A DNA stretch of 64,000 nucleotides from assembly GCF_002775205.1 (NCBI RefSeq), contig NC_036464.1, positions 5,697,291-5,761,290 of the forward strand, written 5' to 3'. Every line of letters starts with the position of its first letter. Within the stretch, counting starts at the first letter, position 1. Below, piece by piece: positions 34,501 through 47,199 of the stretch. The notes below the pieces were generated by a model that was not told the DNA's origin, made no database searches, and was given only the letters and a program-made list of their open reading frames with translations. Position numbers and translations under genes: made by a program. This stretch comes from Xiphophorus maculatus. Lineage: Eukaryota; Chordata; Actinopteri; Cyprinodontiformes; Poeciliidae.

Positions 34501-36037
34501 ACTTGGTCATTTGTAGAAAGGGATGCATTTGCAGATAAAATAATACTTTTCACAGAATTTGAGCCAGGTGAGGATGAAACAGTCCTGTTTGAGAAGTTCT
34601 GTATAGAGGATATTTACAAACAAATAATTTTTATCTTAGATGCAAAATTTGTGTATTTTTTGTTCAGTTTTGCAAAATTTTTGCTCAGTGTTGTTTTTTC
34701 AACAAATGTCCTTTTTTTTAGTCTCTATACTCCAGTTAATTATTTCAGTAATTGATTAATAATGATTAATCCACTACATTTGTTCCACCCTAATCCCACC
34801 ACAGCATTTCTAACAGTTTGAGGTGTGGCCTTTGACTAGGCCGTTGCTAAGCGTTGATTGTTTTCTTTTCCAGCCATTTGGTTGTAGATTTTCTGCAGTA
34901 TTTGTTGATATACAGAAGAACTCAAGTTTGACTCAATGAGATGAAACATCCAGGAATTGTGGCTTCAAAACAATACCACATTGATAATTACTATAAAAGC
35001 AAATTATATGGAAGACCAAAAGTACCAAATTACAACATTTATTTTTTCTAAATATGGAAATAAGTACATTAATCCTTTATAAAATGTACTGTATTCAGTA
35101 TATGTTGAAAGTAAATATAATTGTTTCAGTATTTCTTTCATTATTTCATAGTACTGTGTTTGTATCAAAAACCAAAAGTGTCTCAATATAATACATTAAT
35201 ATATAAATATTTGCAGTTAGGCATATTGCAGTGGAAACACACACAAAAATATCTAATTAAATACATTTAATTAGATATTTAAATGATTGAGTAACTATCT
35301 TTATTTCAAAGTTAAATTAGGAAACATGAGCAGTTATTTCAGTATTTAGTGATGTCACAGTCCTGTGGTAATATTCACAACCAATCTTGAAACAATTTAA
35401 TACAGAAATTAGTTGGTAAAAAAAATAGCCATTAACAGTACAATTTTCAAATAATCATTTGTGGTAAATTGTGTTAATTATGTATTTAATATATATTTTT
35501 TTCCATATTTACAGAGATTTTTTGTGAATTATTTCCTTATCAACAGTAATTTGGCACTTTTGATCTTCCATATTAATGACGTTTAATGCATTTTAAAAAT
35601 ATTTCCCAGTATCAGTGATGAAAAATATTGTTTTATCTTTTTTTTATAAATCAGATAAGTAAGATATGCGCCTTAAATTCATAATATTTACCAAACTCCA
35701 GCAGGTTTAATTTCCAACATTTGCTCATTTTAATCTCACATACCTGCAGCTGCTCCTTCTCGTTGGTTCGGATCACTTTGAATTCATTGTTGACCACAGA
35801 GGTTTGGCTCAAATCGAAAGAACCGGTCGGAACTAGAGAGAACGGAGCGGAGGACCGACCGATGCGTCTGTACATCCCCGCAGAGGACGCGCCGTGGCGG
35901 GGCGCGGTCGTGGCTCTGGGCCCTGGGAAGGGCCGAGGAGCCGCGCTGCCCATGCGGGAGGCAGAGGTCGGGAAGCGGGCAGAATCTCCGAAGATCTTGC
36001 GGTAGGACGACACGGTGTGTCGGTCTCCGAAGCTCAT
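28508..36037 (-). CDS. ina: alpha-internexin, neuronal intermediate filament (gefiltin)
   Basis: Coding exons in transcript order: 36037-35744, 32943-32713, 31784-31257, 29624-29500 and 28700-28508, giving 1371 nt or 456 residues. The start is the first ATG (36035-36037, [18 protein letters not shown]). Residues 1-85 are the head. The rod runs from [27 protein letters not shown] to the helix-termination motif [27 protein letters not shown] (about 400). The block [41 protein letters not shown] marks it as type IV internexin and not peripherin or vimentin. The protein assembles into neuronal 10-nm filaments. The tail is only about 56 residues and lacks the long glutamate-rich stretch of mammalian INA. 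Introns 3 and 4 match the classic type IV positions as I know them. Introns 1 and 2 look extra. Intron 3 begins with GC (cag|gcgagt) rather than GT. Confidence 0.93.
30851..31089 (-). mobile_element. tRNA-derived SINE in ina intron 3
   Basis: Read on the minus strand it begins 'gtggctctatggtagag', which fits a pol III A box. 'gatcggaaggttgta' follows about 30 bp later in B-box position. Next come 'gggcaaggcacttaactcc' and a 3' part with 'taaagcgctttgagtgg' and 'aagcgctatataagt', ending in repeated 'ccatttac'. This order of tRNA head, conserved middle and LINE-like tail is that of fish V-type SINEs. The exact family name would need a library search. Confidence 0.7.
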
Positions 36038-36175
36038 CTTGCTCTGACTCAGAGGCAAAAATGTCGGACCTAAAGAGCTTTAATGGGTTTAGAGGGCAGC
36101 GGGTGGAGCCAAGCCAATTACACCCAAACCATGAAGGAGGACATCTGTTCACTTCGACTTTTTTTTCCCTTTAAA
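36038..36175 (-). promoter_or_regulatory. ina: proximal promoter and 5' leader of ina
   Basis: Read on the minus strand, 'gtaattggcttggctccaccc' carries an inverted CCAAT box (attgg) overlapping a homeodomain-type TAATTG core and a CACCC motif, about 60-90 bp before the ATG. A canonical TATA box is not evident ('cattaaag' lies between). A family A repeat starts right upstream, so the unique promoter is short or partly repeat-derived. Confidence 0.4.
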
Positions 36176-37187
36176 GGTGCTATACGTAACTTTTATCAAA
36201 ATACATATTTGCATTTGTAAGTTTTTACATTTACTCAATTACATTTGCTTCATTAAGTTGTTTATTTAAATTACCTTTAGGTGTATTTGTACTTTTTACT
36301 TTTACTTGATTAATTATTTCTACTCTTACTTGAGTACAATTTCTGGATTCTCTGAATGTTGAGAATGTTTTAACATGTTTTAACCAAAATTTCCCCATAA
36401 ACAGACCTGCAGTTTGTGCTAAAGTTTCATACGTTTTTGTATTGAAAGAAACTGATTTGGAAACTTTTTTTTGCCTGATTTTGTTACCGTTTGTTACATA
36501 TATAAAAATGTGTGTATTTTTGGAGTTTAAAATACCAAAAATTCCACTTAACTTCATAATTTGATGATATTTTTTCTTTTTAATATTAAATGATTGATAA
36601 TTTGATACATTTCTTGGGTGGCTACTTTTTACTTTTACTTGAGTAAAAATATATTGAAGTGTAACTACTCTTATTTGAGTACAGTTTTTGGGTCCTCTCC
36701 CCACCTCTGAATATGTATTAAAACCATCACCATGTTCTGATGGGACATAAGACAGATAATTTGTGAGCTATGAGCTCCTATAGCCCCCTGAAGAAATGCA
36801 CCACTCCCAGCTGAAACCAACTAATCAGAGCCAGGAGGCGGGTCTTAGCGCGCTCAATCAGCCACATGTACTTGCTAAATATGCTAATGGAGGAGAAACA
36901 ACTTACTATTACAGGAAAACCGTTTATCCACCATCATCGGTGGGTATACTGACTAGCTTAGGCATTCAGAACATGCTACGCTAGCTGCTGAGAGCGCCAC
37001 ACATAGGGTGATTGACAGCACTAAAACCCGCCTCCTGACTCTAATTGGTTGTTTCTAGTTAGTACTGCGAGAAAGCAGAGGAGCTAAATTTTTTCACAGA
37101 TTATCTGTTTTATATTAGGACATAGTGACAAGTTCAGCAAATATGTAGGAATGTATATTTTTTTAGTAAAAGTTAGATACTGCAGAA
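36170..37187. mobile_element. foldback element family A, copy 3, split by another insertion
   Basis: The left edge 'ggtgctatacgtaacttttat' and right edge 'aaaagttagatactgcaga' match the ends of copies 1 and 2. The middle keeps 'aatcagagccaggaggcggg' and 'cgcctcctgactctaattggttg'. It is about 1 kb instead of 0.5 kb because a second element occupies 36213-36712. Confidence 0.75.
36213..36712 (-). mobile_element. nested 'acttttacttgagta' element
   Basis: The inserted stretch has 'actcttacttgagtacaat' and 'actcttatttgagtacagt' and closes with 'ccccacctctg'. On the other strand that end reads 'cagaggtgggg', and 30173-30230 starts the same way ('cagaggtgggtacagtactca'). Related sequence is at 38030-38170. 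No transposase frame is visible. The target duplication is not clear. Confidence 0.55.
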
Positions 37188-37691
37188 TTTATATTTTTAT
37201 TATTTAATGTCTTCCTTATAATCACAAACTGATTTTTACTAAAGTGACGGACATCAGCATCTGTATTGGCTGATGTTCGTCTTGTTACATATCAGTATCG
37301 GTCCGATTCAGCAGGCTAAAATCTACAAATTAAATTTTAAAATTTTTTAATTTATCAGATATTTTGCTCGCGGTTTTAGATGTAGTTTCAGTCCTTTACC
37401 ACACGAGGGCGCAGCAGGACAAAACGTGGAAATGTGAGCCTCGGAGAGGAAGTAATACAAAGTATTCCCCTCAAGTAAACCGCCAAGACTGGGCTAGATG
37501 TTAAATACACGCAGAATAATAAAAAAGAAACTTAGATGGGTTCAATCACAGAGTTTTTAAACCTTTAAGAGAAAATAAATGAATACGGAGAACAGTTGTT
37601 GTTCGGCGGTACTTCTGTTGCAGTTCCCATCTCCAACACTAGAGGGCAGAGCAATTCAGAACACGTCCGTTCCAGCAGCAATTCATATAAT

Positions 37692-37714
37692 TATATATGT
37701 TATATATATATATG

Positions 37715-37784
<70 letters not shown>
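37692..37784. repeat. (TA)n microsatellite
   Basis: About 93 bp of TA with two interruptions by 'tgt'. The tyrosine/isoleucine frames reading across it are not genes. Confidence 0.97.
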
Positions 37785-37787
<3 letters not shown>

Positions 37788-37799
37788 ATAGAAATGATA

Positions 37800-38380
37800 T
37801 AGATTAGTTTAAAGCTGATAGTTGAAAATTTACACAAATTATTTTTTATTTTATTCAGCTGTCAAAAACCTTATGATATTTGAATATTTGACTCAGACTC
37901 GAGGTGAAATTGATTGAATTAATTCAAATTGTATAAATATAATTCAATTCAGTATAAATATAAATAAAAAACTATAATCAAGCTTTTTCTTCATTCAGTG
38001 AAGTTACTCATCAGACATTTTACTCATACAAGAGTAGCAACACTTCAAAATAAAATTACCCAAGTAAAACTAAAAGGTAGTAGTAAAAATACAAATAAAA
38101 TTAATTCCCCACCCCCCAAAAAAACTTCCTTTAGTAAGTGTAATTGAGTAAATGTAACTAGTTACTACCCATAACTGGTCATCATACTTCATGTAATCTG
38201 TATTTAATTTGCTAATCTGATCATAAAGGATTTCCCCAAAATGACCGTTTTTCTTTCACATCTTACCTGAATTTACAAATGTACAAATTTAGCTGCTACT
38301 TCTTTATTATAACATCTATATTAATAACGATTTACTTATTTATTTACTCATTTCTCGCGTTTTAAAATGAATCTGACATG
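37800..38380. other. AT-rich intergenic DNA
   Basis: It contains one degraded copy of the 'acttgagtaa...gtagta' repeat family at 38030-38170. Otherwise no exon or bounded element seen. Confidence 0.4.
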
Positions 38381-38389
38381 TTTACTATG

Positions 38390-38640
38390 TATTTTCCCAG
38401 AGTACGTCTCTCTCTTTATAGGCATGGCTTCCGGACAGCGTCCCCGCGCGGCCCCCCACGCTACCACGCACAGAGGAAGAGGAACCGTGCGGTGGGCTGC
38501 GTGACTGCTCACGCTTCCGCGCAGCCGCTATTGGCTGCCCCCGTGTTGTGTGGGCGGGACACGAAACTCTGAGTCAGCTGTGACTCACCGCACAACACGT
38601 CTGTCACCGTTGAGACGAGCTGATGCGTTCATGGACAGTG
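38390..38640. promoter_or_regulatory. GC-rich island with CCAAT box, GC box and paired AP-1/Maf sites
   Basis: CpG-dense sequence containing 'ctattggctg' (inverted CCAAT, about 38529), 'gggcggg' (38552-38558) and two inverted AP-1-type sites, tgagtca and tgactca, 4 bp apart (38570-38587). It lies 2.4 kb upstream of ina and 1.5 kb before the first-exon candidate at 40.1 kb, so it could serve either gene. No reading frame of note. Confidence 0.45.
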
Positions 38641-39170
38641 GGAATAAATAAATACCTTGAACTCAGCACGGTGCCGGTGTCCCAATTGGCTCTATTTACA
38701 AAAACTTCTGCAAAAGTGTTGTTTACATGTTTGTTGGGGAGAATAAGGTAGGTATTTAAATGCTTAAATTGATTTTATCATTAAAATATAAACAGCAAAG
38801 GTTTCTTGAAAGAGATCCAAAGCAAAGCTTATGTATTAATATGTCTGAAACCTTTATCAGATATTTTTGGTTAATTTATCAAAATGGCAGCATGTTTTAA
38901 CTTTGTTTTTAAAAAAATGCCAATTGACTTCTGCATATTTTGTAGCTTTGCATGAACATTTTACCTCTTGCATCTGTTAAATGTAAAGTAATTGACTAAT
39001 AAAGTGTTATATAGATTTCTTTTTATTTAATCCCCAATAGTGAAACTTTGTTAACTCTCAGTTCTTTCATTATTCTGAGGAAACACTACTACAAATTAAA
39101 TTTGACCAAATTTGACCACATTTGGAGGAAGTTAGTTTGGTCACATTTGACCAAAATGAGGCTTTCTGAC

Positions 39171-39290
39171 CGACAATGCTAAATGAAAAGGAAAGTAAGC
39201 ACTGCATATCGACCTGAACTCTACTCTCCTATGGTGAAGCACGGTGGTGGCAGTGTCATGTTGTGGGGGAGTCTTTTCTACATCAGGGAC
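39171..39290 (+). pseudogene. Tc1-like transposase fragment
   Basis: The frame reads PMVKHGGGSVMLWGSLF, the conserved 'KHGGGSVMVWGCF' block of Tc1/mariner transposases. It precedes the second catalytic region in intact enzymes. The catalytic residues and both termini are absent, so this is a relic of about 120 bp next to a simple-repeat array. Confidence 0.75.
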
Positions 39291-39730
39291 AATGTGAGAT
39301 TAAAAACAGAATTCTGGGAAAAAAGTCTGAATTCTCAAATTAAAGTCCGCATTTTCAATTTTGAGATCAAGTGACTGATTAAACTCAGAATCCTGGAAAA
39401 AAAAAGAAGTCAAAATTCTGAGATTAACGCCTGGATTTTCAGATTAAAGTCAGAAGTTTGTGGCGAAAGTTTTCTGAGATTAAAACACCAATTTTTTAGA
39501 TTAAAGTCAGTTATGAGAAAAAAACATCAGAATTTTCAGATGAAAGTCTGAATTTTGAGATTAAAGTTAGAATTCTGAGATTTAATTCAGAATTTTTAAA
39601 GACAGAATTCTAAGAAAACGTCAGAATTCTGAGATGAATGTCCACATTTTAAGATGAACGTCTGAATTTTGAGATTAGAGTGAGAATTCTGAGAAAAAAG
39701 TCTGAATTTTTAGATTATAATCACAATTCA
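39290..39730. repeat. tandem array of a 20-25-bp 'gaattctgagattaaagtc' unit
   Basis: Variants of 'aattctgagattaaagtcag' repeat about fifteen times with indels. The same words ('gagattaa', 'cagaa(a)tt') build the arrays at 1-470 and 62640-63000. Confidence 0.75.
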
Positions 39731-39929
39731 AGTCACTACCTTTTCAGAGATTTTACTTGTGTTTAATTTTTTAACTTCTCTGTCCATCATAAATAACATA
39801 TAAATTATGAAGTGAACTCTGCTAATGTAAATATCAAATATTTGCTTCGTGATATTATCTAAAACAATATTCTGTTTGGGCCCCCCGAAGCCTTCGGACC
39901 GGCTCTGTGCCAAATAATCTAAAAATAGC

Positions 39930-40178
39930 TTTCTGAGTCGCTGACAGTGCAGGGAGCTCCCATTTCCTCCTCGATTGCGCGGTGCTTGAACGCACCACCA
40001 GCCTGGCTGATGTTACTTCGCCTTGGCTGGCTTTCCACAGCGGACTTTGGGTCTTCAGGTGCGGCAGCCAGCAGACCTCTCGGCGCCGGACGGAGTGGAT
40101 TTCCTCCCCGAACACATTTTATTTCTCCACCTCTGTGTTCCGGTTCGGTCACCGTGCTGGACGTGTCTCCCACGGAGG
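39930..40178 (+). promoter_or_regulatory. candidate CpG promoter and untranslated first exon (nt5c2?)
   Basis: A GC-rich, CpG-rich stretch ends in a strong donor, 'cacggagg|gtgagt' (40178/40179), on the plus strand. CpG richness continues to about 40440, as expected around a promoter and first exon. It diverges from ina. In human, as I recall, NT5C2 lies beyond INA in divergent orientation, so a first exon of nt5c2 is a reasonable guess. No NT5C2 coding sequence is present in this window to prove it. Confidence 0.4.
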
Positions 40179-40887
40179 GTGAGTGTCTCAAAGTGCGGGC
40201 TTGAACTCTGCGGGGTTCCTGCGGTTCACTTGTCAGTCGCGGTGTCTCCCGGGACATTTCCGTGTCAAAAACACGTTTGTTGTTGTAAAGTGTCTCGGTT
40301 TGTTTGGTGTTGACTGACTGGGACGTTTCCAGTCAGCCGAGTGGAAAAGCGCTGCGTGAAATTCCCGTTACGTCGCCGAGGTGTTGTCACTCGTCATAAA
40401 ACCGGCGTGGCGCCAAATCTGCGCCGGAAAAAATGAGGAATTAAGCGGAATTTAATCACCGGTTTGAGGTGAAACAGGAAACGTTGAGTAAATTGATCGC
40501 TTGAATGTGACTTGATTGAGATTTTACAATCGGATTAATTTGGTTTAATCTGGTAAATGATGAAACATTTTGAATTTCACAGAACTTTCATCACAGTGAT
40601 CAGATTTAAATATCTAAATTATTATTTTTTTTTAAATACATAGATAAAAAAAAGACCCGATTTGATTATTTTCCTCATGTTTGAAAACTGATTTTAGCTC
40701 CTGGTTATCTGTCTTGAAAAGTTTGAAAAAGTCCTGGAATTTATTTGGACTCTTAACGGAACAGGAACCAGAGGTAGAGAATATTTCAGTTCCTGAGTCT
40801 CTGATCCGCTGTAAAAAATGATTAAAATAAAGTTGATTCAACAAGGAGGTTTTTTACAGTGGCTGTTAAAGAAGAGATGCTTATAGA

Positions 40888-42413
<1,526 letters not shown>

Positions 42414-42525
42414 TCCATTGTGGATTACTGCTGTTGCTGCAGCTTCGTTATGCAACAGAGTTTCTCCTAAAGCTCATTCTGCCTCCTGATGGGGAGCTGC
42501 ACTGAGACTTGTTGCTGCTGCTGAA

Positions 42526-42527
<2 letters not shown>

Positions 42528-42560
<33 letters not shown>

Positions 42561-42600
42561 GTGGGGTGTGTGTGTGTGTGTGTGTTTGCGTGGGGGTATG
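42528..42600 (+). repeat. (GT)n microsatellite, two blocks
   Basis: GT runs at about 42528-42555 and 42567-42583, separated by 'ttgcgtggg', which recurs after the second block. This makes a short two-unit duplication. Confidence 0.9.
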
Positions 42601-42609
42601 TTTGCTTTG

Positions 42610-45600
42610 ATTGCCATCAGTCTTAAACATTCACACACACAAATGCAACAACCTGGTCATCTTCATGCGTCTCTCTGTGTGTGGACCGCCTGGCGACCCG
42701 TCCAGGCCGCAGCAGATAGATGCCGCGCTGATGAACCTGTCAGTGGGATTACAGGAGCAACCTTGCTTCTAATTTAGCTGTTAATCCAGATTAAGGTGCT
42801 GCAGGTCCTCCCTGCTTCCTGCTCAGACATCGCTCTGGCAGGCGAAATCAGCATCCGCCTCGCATTTAAACGCAAACAACCCAGAACCTGAACACATGAA
42901 ACAGCCTGGTGGAACGTACATGAAATAGGGAAGTGCAATGATGTCAAAAATTAATATCACAATATATATTTGAAATACAATAATTCACATTTTATGCTTT
43001 AAAAAAAAAGAAGTAAATATTGGATTTGGCCAAATAAAATTACTTCAAAACTGTTTTTGCTACTTTTATTTATAAACCGTCATCAGAATAAAAAATAGAT
43101 TTATATATAAACACAAAATCACCCATTATGTTTAGTGTGTCAAAGAAAATATAAAACAGATTAAAAAAAAGTAAATGTAAGCTTATTTTGGCCAACAAAA
43201 AGTAGTCTCAAATCCAGAGGCGTAACTTCCTGAAGGAAGTGGACATATCTCCACCAACTTTGGCCTGACGGGGACAGTCCCCACCAATATTTCCTGCTTC
43301 TTTCTTTTTCCTTTATGTTCCTGCATCCATGTGCGGACAGTAACTCGGCAGCAGCTGCACGCTGTATTCAAAGCAATAACAGGTAATGCTTTTTAAAATT
43401 CCTTTGTAAAACGTAAATGGAAAGTCCACTCAGTGATCTAGTGGGTTGGACGTCATGTGACTCACTGCGCTGTTGCTTTGCATTGAGTCAGGAATGTCGG
43501 TGGTGGGAAATTATACAAGCAAAGAATCTGAAAAAGGGACGCAAAATTTTTATTGAAAACCCTGTGACAGCAAGATAACAAGGTCCAAAGGTAATCGCTT
43601 CACAGGTCAGTAAAAAGCTTTAGTTAAAAACCTATATAAGAAAGTGGAGAGCAGGTCAGCTATGCTAGCTTAACTTTTATCAACATGTACCCTTGCTGTG
43701 CAGTTCGGAGTATTTCGGTTCAAATAACACAAAATAAGGTGAACTACACACATTTTCTGACAGATAATCATGATTGCAGGTGTTTAAGTTTAAGTAATCA
43801 ACCACTGCGAGTGTTCAGGCGATCACTTCTGTGTTTTTGCGTACTTTTTGTGTGGGAAATGTTTTGTGGGTTTTTTTTGTGTTAATTCCTGATGCACTTA
43901 AACATATTCTTTGCTCTGCGCTCCCGGGGCTGTTGTTATTGGTTGCCGTGGCAATGTATTATATTTCTTTCCGACTCTCGGCCTGTTACAGACCATCTCC
44001 TTTTAATGCAGTTGGCATTCACTGTGGAGAATTAGACGGCGAAAGAGAGGGAGACGGAGCGGTGTGAACTATAAATAGACATTGGGAGAGTGGTTGTGAT
44101 GATAGCATCGGCACTCAGTAATCCCTCAGTAAGAACGCCGTTACTCCACTGCGTTTCCTCCACTCATGCGGCGTTATCTGCTGGACCCGAACTTCTGACC
44201 TGCTGCTCAGCCTCCCAACATGCAGAACCTGCAGTAAGCTTATTAAGATGGACCTGCAGGTCAGAGAAACCCCACCCTTCTGGTCTGAATGGTCTCAGAC
44301 TGGAGTAATTGCTTTAAAACTGTAGCGTGGATGAAGCTAACTGGTCTGCTAGCAGGTGGAGGTGCTAATGCATTTAATTATGAGTCAAATATGATAAAAA
44401 ATTATACTAAAATATTGGAAAGAAGACTAAAAAATAATCAGTGAGGTAAATCACTGTAATTTTGCAGCAGTGTGTTGATATGCATGAGGCTGTTAGTCAA
44501 AGACTTGGTAATAATCAGCTGAATTATGACACATCTTGCATGATTTTTGCACAATTTATGCCAGTTAATTCATCCATCTGTACAAAAACACTGAGCTGTG
44601 GATACAACAAACCTAAAATATAACTTGAAAACATCCAAAATGGCTGACTAACCTTCAGAAGGTCTGATGTTTTGCCTTCTATGACTGAAGGCAAAGGAAA
44701 CAAAGAGCCGTCACTTTTTCGTACAGATGATGCCAACTTATGTTAGAATGTAAAAAGAAAACAAAAATGGACTTAGAACGGAACCTTGTGGAACACCACT
44801 GATAATCGCTACACATTGTCTGTTTAAAAAAACACAAGAAACATAACTGGTTCCGATTTGCATAATTGCTCAAAACATGCAATAGCTAAGGTAGTTTGAG
44901 GCATATGACAATGACTTAGCAACAACCATAAAGCTGTTAGTGAAATGTTTGGTCTGCAGTGGAAATAATCAGCAGAAATGTGACGCATCTCTCAGGCTCT
45001 GAGACATGATTTTTGCACAAATTATGTCAATTAGATTGTTCATCTGTCATTTCTTTAACGGAAACACTGAACTCTGGATATACCAAACCTAAAATTTAAC
45101 TTAAAAACTGTCAAAATTGATTTCTTAAAACAAACAATGGAAACATAAAGATCCGTCACTCTTTGTACCCTGCAGCATGTTGTACAGATGTGGTTACAGT
45201 ACGCTAACTGTCCAGCGTTGAGGACGTTTTGTGCTGCAATCAGAGATCCAGGCTAGACAAGACAAAACAAGTTCAGGTCTGAGGCCCATTAACTTAGTGT
45301 ACAAACATGCTGGTGTGCAGAAAAGCACATGGAGAAGTGGGATCGAATGTCGGTTAGAGCAGCGTTAGTAGAAAGAAGCCAAAGGAAAACCTGAAACATT
45401 AATAATGGATGAAGCGAAGATGGATGGATGTACATAAAGTCATTCATACGCAGGGCGAATCTTTGGGTGGATATCATGTTTCCTCCCTCTGCACAGTGAC
45501 TCAGTGCTGCACTACCTGTGTAGTAGTCTGTTACATCATGTACTCTGCTGGAATACCCCCTCCCACACATGTCTCCTAGCTGAGCATGTGCGCTCAGCGC

Positions 45601-45940
45601 CTAGCTTCACTCACATTGGTACCACTGTCAGTTTCTAGCGATGAGGAACTGAGAAGTGTAGTAAACACCTAAAATGCTGTGTGAAGAGAAGGGAATATAT
45701 GAAATAGTTAAATAAGTTTGTCCGTAAACTGTACATACAATTCAAATATATACATACACCACCACTATTGTTTGGCTAAACAGGCTTAGCAAGTTTCTAT
45801 TCTTAGTGTAGCTCTAGTTGGATGGTTGAGTCTCTTTTTGGCAAAGTTGGTGAAATTTAAAGGGGAGCTATTATGCAAACTTCACATCTTTCAGGTTTTG
45901 TTCTTCCATTTGTGTCTCTTCTACTTCTAAAAAAAGTGCT
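42610..45940. other. probable intron or intergenic DNA, no exon seen
   Basis: Both strands carry only short unremarkable frames. 44640-45130 contains two related passages ('cattaactc...tacaaaaacactgagctctggata(c/t)a' types near 44575 and 45055) followed by similar sequence, suggesting a degraded duplication of about 480 bp. A decayed 'ccccaccaatatttcc' repeat relic is near 43280. Confidence 0.4.
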
Positions 45941-45944
45941 TAAA

Positions 45945-46437
45945 ATATTAGCTTACCAATAAGTTGATGTTTTTTGGTGTCTGGAAAATGAGTTGTTTCA
46001 AAAATCTGGGCACTGTGCCGTTATCTAGCAACCCAAGCAGAACTCCAGCACATTTGGTGAGTTGGAAACCACTTGCTGCATTCTTGTTGGTTGTGCAGGT
46101 TGCTCCACTTCTGCTTTTCAAAGATGTATGGATGTATAATTTCACATCTGTTTGGAGAGATTTTCAGGTGTGAGTGTAAACATTGAGATGTGGGTCGTAG
46201 GCAATAAGGTAATGTGCTTTGGTGACTGGAAAATGAGCCGTGGCGAAAACCTGGACAATGCTCTGTTACCTAGCAACCCAAGCGGAGTTCCAGCACATTT
46301 AGTCAGCTGGAGACCACTTGCTGAATTACTGTTGGTTGTGCAGGGGGCTCCACTTCTACTTTTCAAAGATGTACGGTTGTATAATTGCGCATCTGTTCGC
46401 AGCCATTTTCAGGTGCGAATGTAAACGTTGAGTTGGG
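45945..46437 (+). repeat. two-copy tandem duplication, period about 245 bp
   Basis: 'ctggaaaatgag' at 45981 recurs at 46226 (245 bp apart). 'ttgtgcag...gctccactt' at 46091 recurs at 46335 (244 bp apart). The copies share 'tagcaacccaagc', 'actccagcacattt/ttccagcacattt' and 'tttcaaagatgta'. They differ by scattered substitutions, so the event is old. Copy 1 is preceded by a dispersed repeat shared with 54240-54320. Confidence 0.85.
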
Positions 46438-47124
46438 GGTTGTGACCATCTGCAGATTATTTTGGACTAAAAGTGTCAAGATGTCCTAAAGCAGCTCATA
46501 GGCAGAACTGACCAGACTAAAATCTCCTTATGTAAAACTTTGTACAAAAATGTAATGAACATGTCTGAGTAGACCATAGACCTATCCTAGCCTGTTCGAG
46601 GAAGGTCACCTTTAATAACCTGACCTGTCAATTTTGTTTGAAAATATGCTAATTATAACAAATAAGTTGCTAAGTTGGTGACTATTGTTAATTTAGGAGG
46701 TAGATAAGGTCGGTTTCTCATGAAAGTGTCAGCCGAGCAACGTAAAATTAAGGAATTAGGGGCCAATTTCTTGGTGCACGCCCAGTTTTTAGTCTTTACT
46801 GCGTTTGAAATTCTCAGCTACGTCCAAATTTCAAACATATTAAATGTGATAAGAAGCTGAAGGTAGTTCTTTTTTAATCCCGTTACTTTAAATTCAGTTC
46901 AGTTTATTTATGTAGATGGATCAAGGCAGTTTACAAAAACAAATCATTCCAATTGATCACAGAGCAGAGACACAAAAAGACACAGATGAACTGATGTAGG
47001 AAAACTTCCCATGTTTATGAAAGTAAAGATTTAACAGTCAGTTTGTCCTTTCACTAGCAGCATAACTGCAGCGATGGATGAGAATAACCTAAGCCAGTCT
47101 AGCTTCAACTGCATCAGCACTGCT

Positions 47125-47185
47125 GGAAGCGAAACATCCCCACACCCTGATGCTGCCACCACCATGTTTTAGGTTTTAAACACCC
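47125..47185 (-). pseudogene. possible Tc1-like transposase fragment
   Basis: On the minus strand 'aaacatggtggtggcagcatc' reads KHGGGSI and continues RVWGCF, again the conserved glycine-rich block of Tc1-type enzymes. Only about 20 codons can be aligned by eye, so a chance match cannot be excluded. Confidence 0.45.
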
Positions 47186-47199
47186 GTCTTGACTCAAAC

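Noticed and set aside
37579-37802. Tyrosine/isoleucine frames
   Set aside because: Readings of the (TA)n microsatellite.
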